Shown here piece after piece: positions 59,746-64,000 of a stretch of 64,000 nucleotides of DNA (the stretch's first letter is position 1; the number at the start of each line of letters is the position of its first letter). The stretch is from Streptomyces sp. SLBN-118 (GTDB lineage Bacteria > Actinomycetota > Actinomycetes > Streptomycetales > Streptomycetaceae), in NCBI RefSeq assembly GCF_006715635.1, contig NZ_VFNP01000002.1:1364001-1428000 (forward strand). The letters are read 5' to 3'. The translations under genes were made by a program, and so were the position numbers. Under the pieces are notes generated by a model, which saw only the letters and a list, made by a program, of their open reading frames with translations, did no database searches and was not told where the DNA came from.

Positions 59746-60240
59746 GTGTCCGCACGCTCGGTTGAGGTGGTACTGGTCAAGGCCGGCAGGACCAAGATCC
59801 GTTACACCGCGGAGCTGCTCGCGGACGACGGCACCCATGTGACGGTGCGTGCGCCGTGGGCGGGCGAGGAGGCTCGTGACTTCGGCTTCGTACGCTTCGA
59901 GGCGGGCGACGTGTTCACCGAGCACTACTGGCGGGACCGCTGGTACTCGGTCAAGGAGGTCAGCTCCGGCGACGGCGCCCTGAAGGGCTGGTACTGCGAC
60001 ATCACCCGCCCTGCCGTCCTCGACGGCGACGAGCTGGTCGTCGAGGACCTGGACCTCGATCTGTGGGTGTCGGCGGACGGGGCGCAGGTGCTGCGGCTGG
60101 ACGAGGACGAGTTCGAGGAGAGCGGCCTCGCGGCCCGCGACCCGCAGGCCGCGGAGCATGCGGTGGCCGCGTTGGACGAGCTCGAACTCCTCGCCCACCG
60201 CGGGAAGTTGACCGATGTGGTCGATCGGACCGGCCGTTAG
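59746..60240 (+). CDS. DUF402 family protein
   Basis: This 164-residue protein has the DUF402 fold: DVFTEHYWRDRWYSVKEV, GWYCDITRPAVLDGDELVVE and the conserved Asp pair in EDLDLDLWV. DUF402 members include Ntdp-type nucleoside tri/diphosphate phosphatases and the related RNA-binding AU-1/RNase E-like domain. The C-terminal helix (AAEHAVAALDELELLAHRG) is typical. GGGAGG precedes the GTG start. It probably acts as a phosphohydrolase; the substrate is unknown. It ends 29 bp from the convergent response regulator gene. Confidence 0.85.
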   Translation: MSARSVEVVLVKAGRTKIRYTAELLADDGTHVTVRAPWAGEEARDFGFVRFEAGDVFTEHYWRDRWYSVKEVSSGDGALKGWYCDITRPAVLDGDELVVEDLDLDLWVSADGAQVLRLDEDEFEESGLAARDPQAAEHAVAALDELELLAHRGKLTDVVDRTGR

Positions 60241-60269
60241 GTCCCTCCCCTCCGGCCGATCGCGCGCCC

Positions 60270-60944
60270 TCAGGAGCGCCAGCTGTAGCGGCGCTCGGGT
60301 CTGCCCGCGGCTCCGTACCGCAGGCACACCTCAGCATGGCCCGTGCACTGGAAGTGTTCGAGGTAACGGCGGGCGCTGACGCGGGAAATGCCGGCCCTGG
60401 CCGCGCACTCGGCGGCGGACAGCGATCCGTCGGTGCCGCGCAGCGTCCGCTCGACGAGTCCTGCGGTCTCCACGCTCATGCCCTTCGGCAGCACAGGGCT
60501 CGATGAGGGCAGGGCGGTCCCGGCCAGCACCCGGTCCACGTCGGTCTGGTCCCTGACGACCGAGGCGAGCAGGCTGCTGCGCTGGGCGGCGTATCGTTCC
60601 AGGCGGGGGCGCAGGTCTTCGAACTCGAACGGCTTCAAGAGGTAGTTGACCACGCCCTGTCGGACGGAGCGGTGGACCGCGGCCGCCTCGCGCGCGGCAG
60701 TGATCACCATGACGTCACAGTCATGGCCGGCGGTCCGGAGACGTGGAATGACGTCCAGTCCGAACATGTCCGGAAGATACAGATCGAGCAGGACCAGGTC
60801 GGGGCGCAGCTCCCCGACGGCTGCGACCGCCTGTTCGCCGGTGTTCGCCGTTCCGACGACCCGGAACTGCTCCACGCGGTCGACGAAGGCCCGGTGGACA
60901 CTCGCCACCATGAAGTCGTCGTCGACAACCAGCACGTCGATCAT
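60270..60944 (-). CDS. CitB/DpiA-type response regulator
   Basis: This 224-residue regulator has an N-terminal receiver domain with the acidic pocket (VLVVDDDF), the phospho-acceptor aspartate in LVLLDLYLPDMFG and the conserved lysine in NYLLKPFEFEDL. The C-terminal winged/HTH domain (SLSAAECAARAGISRVSARRYLEHF) is of the DcuR/CitB type. Its ATG overlaps the sensor kinase stop by 4 bp. With the divergent tripartite transporter genes, it probably activates uptake of a di- or tricarboxylate. Confidence 0.93.
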   Translation of the reverse strand: MIDVLVVDDDFMVASVHRAFVDRVEQFRVVGTANTGEQAVAAVGELRPDLVLLDLYLPDMFGLDVIPRLRTAGHDCDVMVITAAREAAAVHRSVRQGVVNYLLKPFEFEDLRPRLERYAAQRSSLLASVVRDQTDVDRVLAGTALPSSSPVLPKGMSVETAGLVERTLRGTDGSLSAAECAARAGISRVSARRYLEHFQCTGHAEVCLRYGAAGRPERRYSWRS

Positions 60945-62590
60945 GAGGAGGTTCCTTCCGGTACCGCGTCGGCCAGGCTGCCGACGGACATCCGAGCGGT
61001 GAACATGGCGCCGTCGGGCGTGTTGGCCACCGCGACCTCGCCGCCGCGGCGCTTGCAGACGAGCCGGGTGAGCGCGAGTCCGATCCCCCGCTCCCCCTCT
61101 TGGGCGGCCTTGGTGGTGAACCCGTGCGAGAACACTTCGTGGGCGAGTTCGGGCGCCACTCCCGGGCCGGAGTCGCGCACCACGATCTCCACGCTGGACG
61201 CGTCCTGCCGCAGTTCGACCTCCACCCAGGCCTGGTGGCCATGGTCGTCGCCGGCCCCGGCGGCATCGACGGCGTTGTCGACGAGGTTGCCCAGTACCGT
61301 CGCCACGTCCGCGGAGTCCTCCGGCGCCAGCCGGTCGAGCGACGTACGCTCCGAGACTCGCAGCGCGACCTTCCGTTCCGCCGCGAGTGAGGACTTGGCC
61401 ATCAGCAGAGCGCCGACCGGCATGTCACGGATTCGTCTGTTCACGGTCATGTCCAGCGACTGGCGGTGCCTGCTCAGCGCGCGGACGTACCGCACCACAT
61501 CGTCGTGCTTGCCGATCTGGATCAGTCCGGAGATCGTGTGCAGCTGATTGGCGAACTCGTGGCCCTGCGCGCGCAGCAGCTCGGCGGAACTGCGAAACGA
61601 TCCGATCTCGCGTTCCAGCTGCGCCAGTTCGGTACGGTCCCGCAGGGTCGTGACAGAGCCGAGCCGGCGGCCGTCCTTGGTGACCGTCATCCGGTTCATC
61701 ACCAGCACCCGGCCCCGGCGTATGACGACCTCGTCGCGTCGCCCGGCTGTGTCACCGGCGGATCCGGCCAGCACGTCGTGCAGTCGGCCCTCGATCCCGA
61801 GGTCGGCCAGGCTCATCCCCACACAGTTCTCGGGCAGATCGAGCAACCGCCTGCCGACCGCGTTGACCAGGGTGAGCCGCAACTGCGGGTCGAGGGCGAC
61901 CACGCCTTCCGCGATCCCGTACAGCATCGCCTCGCGGTGCTCGGCCAGCCCGGCGATCTCGCGGGGCTCCAGTCCGAGGGTCTGGCGCTTGGTACGCCGG
62001 GCCAGCAGCCACGATCCGATCAGGCCGATCCCGCTCGCGATGCCAAGGTAGGCGAGCAGATACGACGACGCGTTGCTCAGCCGTTGCCAGGCCGTCGGTG
62101 AGGCCTCGCCGACCATCACCGTCCCCAGGTGACGGCCGAGGTTGTGCTGAGCCGCACCGATCACCGGGACCTGCGCCACCAGTTGGCTGGAGCCGTCCAG
62201 CATCACTTCGCCGGACCAGCCGCGGGCCTTGCCGACGCCGGGACCGAGTGGCATCCGGTCACCGACCGTCGTGGGAATCGTGGAGCTGACGATCTTGCCC
62301 TTGCCGTCGGCGACGGTCACGGACGTAACGCCGGACTGGGTCAGCGTGGTCTGCACCAGGGGGGCGAGTGCCTCTCCCGGTGCCGGCCGGTCGAGCTGGC
62401 TGCGCGCCAGAGGGGTCCCGGCCACCTGTTCGGCCAACGCGGTGACCCGGCGTCCTTCCACCCGTTCGAAGGTCGCTTCGGACTGAGCCAGAGAGATCGC
62501 GGCGACCGCCACCAGCACCGCCACGATGATGGCGAGCTGCAGTACCAGCAGCTCGCCGGCGAGGGTGTGGCGGCGAAACCTTACGACCAC
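60941..62590 (-). CDS. CitA/DcuS-type sensor histidine kinase
   Basis: This 549-residue membrane sensor has a first helix (about 12-36), an extracytoplasmic Cache/PAS-like domain (about 37-175), a second helix (about 178-197), a cytoplasmic PAS domain (about 215-320), the H-box ELLRAQGHEFANQLHTISGL, and ATPase motifs NLVDNAVDAAG, DSGPGVAPEL and GERGIGLALTRLV. This is the layout of citrate/C4-dicarboxylate sensors. It starts at a GTG, 97 bp from the divergent transporter binding-protein gene. It probably senses the carboxylate carried by that transporter. Confidence 0.93.
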   Translation of the reverse strand: MVVRFRRHTLAGELLVLQLAIIVAVLVAVAAISLAQSEATFERVEGRRVTALAEQVAGTPLARSQLDRPAPGEALAPLVQTTLTQSGVTSVTVADGKGKIVSSTIPTTVGDRMPLGPGVGKARGWSGEVMLDGSSQLVAQVPVIGAAQHNLGRHLGTVMVGEASPTAWQRLSNASSYLLAYLGIASGIGLIGSWLLARRTKRQTLGLEPREIAGLAEHREAMLYGIAEGVVALDPQLRLTLVNAVGRRLLDLPENCVGMSLADLGIEGRLHDVLAGSAGDTAGRRDEVVIRRGRVLVMNRMTVTKDGRRLGSVTTLRDRTELAQLEREIGSFRSSAELLRAQGHEFANQLHTISGLIQIGKHDDVVRYVRALSRHRQSLDMTVNRRIRDMPVGALLMAKSSLAAERKVALRVSERTSLDRLAPEDSADVATVLGNLVDNAVDAAGAGDDHGHQAWVEVELRQDASSVEIVVRDSGPGVAPELAHEVFSHGFTTKAAQEGERGIGLALTRLVCKRRGGEVAVANTPDGAMFTARMSVGSLADAVPEGTSS

Positions 62591-62687
62591 AATGAACTCA
62601 ACCTTCTATGCTGACACAACGCAGACGGGGTGTCTGCCGAGTCGCACAATCATGGCGTCCGAGTGCCCGAAGCGAAAGAGACCAGCC

Positions 62688-63689
62688 ATGAGAGCAAGAA
62701 GAGCCGCCCTCGTCGGTGCCCTGACCGCCGTGTCGATTCTCACTGTCAGTGCCTGCGGTGCCACTGGGCAGAAGCAGGCGAAGGGCAAGAGCGACGGGCC
62801 CGTCACCGGCCTGCGGATCATGGTCCCCAACACCCCGGGCGGCGGGTACGACACCACGGCGCGGACCGCGGCCAAGGTGATGGAGGACACCAAGATCGCC
62901 TCCGGTATCCAGGTCTTCAACCTTCCGGGCGCGGGCGGCACCGTCGGCCTGCAGCGCACGGTGAACGAAAAGGGCAACGGCAAGCTGGCCATGCAGATGG
63001 GGCTGGGAGTCGTCGGCGCGTCGTACGCCGCGAAGTCGAAGGCGACGCTCGCGCAGACCACACCGATCGCCAGGCTGATGGAGGAGGCGGGCGCGATCGT
63101 CGTGCCCAAGGACTCGCCCTACAAGACGATCGACGATCTCGTCAGCGCGTGGAAGAAGAACCCCCAGGGCATCGCTGTCGGCGGCGGCTCGTCGCCCGGC
63201 GGACCGGACCATCTTCTACCGATGCAGCTCGCCAAGACGGTCGGTATCGATCCGAAGAAGGTCAACTACATCGGTTACGACGGCGGCGGCGAGCTGCTCC
63301 CGGCCATCCTCGGCAACAAGATCGCCTTCGGCGCCAGCGGTTTCGGTGAGTTTCTCGACCAGATCGAGGCCGGCCAGGTGCGGGTGCTCGCGGTAACCAG
63401 CGAGAAGCCGGTCGAGGCTCTCAAGGACGTCCCGACGCTGAAGTCCTCGGGTATCGACCTGGTCTTCACGAACTGGCGCGGAATCGTCGCCCCTCCCGGC
63501 ATCAGCGACGCCGACAAGAAGGTCTGGATCGACTCGCTGACCGCGATGCACGACTCCAAGGAGTGGAAGGCCGAGCTGACCAAGCACGGCTGGACCGACG
63601 CGTTCATGGCCGGCGACGGGTTCGCCACCTACCTGACTGACCAGGACAAGGCCGTCGCCACCATCCTCACAGAGCTCGGCCTGGCATGA
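62688..63689 (+). CDS. Tripartite tricarboxylate transporter substrate-binding lipoprotein (TctC type)
   Basis: This 333-residue lipoprotein has a signal peptide ending in a lipobox (SILTVSAC-GA). It also has the TctC features LRIMVPNTPGGGYDTTART, FNLPGAGGTVGL, DDLVSAWKKNPQGIAVGGGS and FTNWRGIVAPPGISDADKK. It would bind citrate or another carboxylate outside the membrane and deliver it to TctAB. The ATG at 62688 follows AAAGAG. It overlaps the next gene by 4 bp and is divergent from the sensor kinase. Confidence 0.94.
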   Translation: MRARRAALVGALTAVSILTVSACGATGQKQAKGKSDGPVTGLRIMVPNTPGGGYDTTARTAAKVMEDTKIASGIQVFNLPGAGGTVGLQRTVNEKGNGKLAMQMGLGVVGASYAAKSKATLAQTTPIARLMEEAGAIVVPKDSPYKTIDDLVSAWKKNPQGIAVGGGSSPGGPDHLLPMQLAKTVGIDPKKVNYIGYDGGGELLPAILGNKIAFGASGFGEFLDQIEAGQVRVLAVTSEKPVEALKDVPTLKSSGIDLVFTNWRGIVAPPGISDADKKVWIDSLTAMHDSKEWKAELTKHGWTDAFMAGDGFATYLTDQDKAVATILTELGLA

Positions 63690-64000
63690 GCCTGCACGTC
63701 AACGAGCGGGACGAAACGAGTCACCGCCCGACACCGGCCGGGGACCGCGCACAGTACGGTGTGTGCGCGTTCCTCGCCCTGGTGGGGGTGCTCGTCATCG
63801 TCGACGCCTTCCGGACCGGGAACTCGACAAGCAGCACTGATCCGCTCGGCCCGCGCACGCTGCCGGTGGTTCTCGGCGTTCTTCTTCTCGTCGTCGCGCT
63901 GGTGTACGTCATCGACGTCGCGCGAGGCGGTCGCGGCGAACCGGAGGCCGGCGAGGACGTCGACCTGACGACCCCGGTCGACTGGCGCACTGTGCTGCTG
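63686..64000 (+). CDS. TctB-type small transporter subunit (partial, runs off window)
   Basis: The first 105 residues are in the window. A polar N-terminus is followed by two hydrophobic helices (QYGVCAFLALVGVLVIVDAF, and TLPVVLGVLLLVVALVYVID) with DPLGPRTLPV between, which is characteristic of TctB. The ATG overlaps the TctC stop by 4 bp. The large TctA permease should follow outside the window. Confidence 0.88.
   Translation, partial: MSLHVNERDETSHRPTPAGDRAQYGVCAFLALVGVLVIVDAFRTGNSTSSTDPLGPRTLPVVLGVLLLVVALVYVIDVARGGRGEPEAGEDVDLTTPVDWRTVLL

Noticed and set aside
1..64000. Mobile elements, prophage or integrated plasmid
   Set aside because: No transposase, integrase, terminal repeats or tRNA-linked attachment duplications were seen. 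The tRNA-Leu is intact without a repeated 3' end nearby.

Overview
The window is high-GC actinobacterial chromosome and almost certainly Streptomyces. The evidence is a chaplin pair (a long sortase-anchored chpC type and a short chpH type), a SoxR regulator, F420-type oxidoreductases, many TetR regulators, frequent GTG starts with GGAGG ribosome sites, and dispersed CGCCGGACGGGC repeats. From memory, the order phosphatase/DUF3090/SCO1662-family, chpC-chpH, soxR, hmgA, Ser/Thr kinase-SGNH hydrolase matches the conserved core of S. coelicolor around SCO1660-SCO1730. That correspondence is recollection and was not searched. I see no transposon, integrase, prophage, CRISPR array or rRNA. One tRNA-Leu(GAG) is present.

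Layout. 1-4.1 kb: three conserved actinobacterial genes, then CorA and a ferritin-like protein. 4.3-9.6 kb: F420-type oxidoreductase, aldo/keto reductase, a RecD2-like protein that has lost its ATPase motifs, and two small conserved proteins. 9.7-15.2 kb: chaplins, an M20 peptidase, tRNA-Leu, a pseudouridine synthase and an amino-acid permease. 15.5-21 kb: a membrane cytochrome b / molybdopterin pair, a flavin dehydrogenase, a NUDIX hydrolase, a DUF202 pair and a quinone-reductase-like enzyme. 21-22.4 kb: a 27-histidine repeat protein and an MBL-fold hydrolase. 22.5-27.9 kb: a catabolic cluster of phosphotransferase, acyl-CoA dehydrogenase, TetR, acyl-CoA ligase and SDR, flanked by matching operator sites. 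28-33 kb: a NamZ-type muramidase, an alpha/beta hydrolase, a zinc-ribbon protein and an ATP-dependent RNA ligase. 33-45.3 kb: SoxR, then lipid and aldehyde metabolism under two more TetR regulators with recognisable shared operators, an ArsR-DMT exporter pair, a sugar-type ABC ATPase and a molybdopterin oxidoreductase. 45.4-50.3 kb: homogentisate dioxygenase with a GntR regulator, a free-standing type ISP C-terminal domain protein, and a CaiB-like CoA-transferase. 50.5-55 kb: a DUF4331 / TPR / nickel-cobalt-type transporter operon. 55-64 kb: a membrane Ser/Thr kinase overlapping an SGNH hydrolase tail-to-tail, an AAA+ ATPase, GntR, DUF402, a CitA/CitB-type two-component system, and the start of a tripartite tricarboxylate transporter operon that runs off the right edge.

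The most interesting signals are these: the degenerate RecD2-like protein; the 22.5-27.9 kb cluster, which looks like a split ACAD10/11 or levulinate-type 4-hydroxyacyl-CoA pathway; the pairs of near-identical operators that assign regulons to three TetR proteins; the metal-handling DUF4331/TPR/NicO operon; and the RNA ligase locus. Starts were chosen from visible ribosome-binding sites and 4-bp stop/start overlaps. Functions come from motif reading without database searches.
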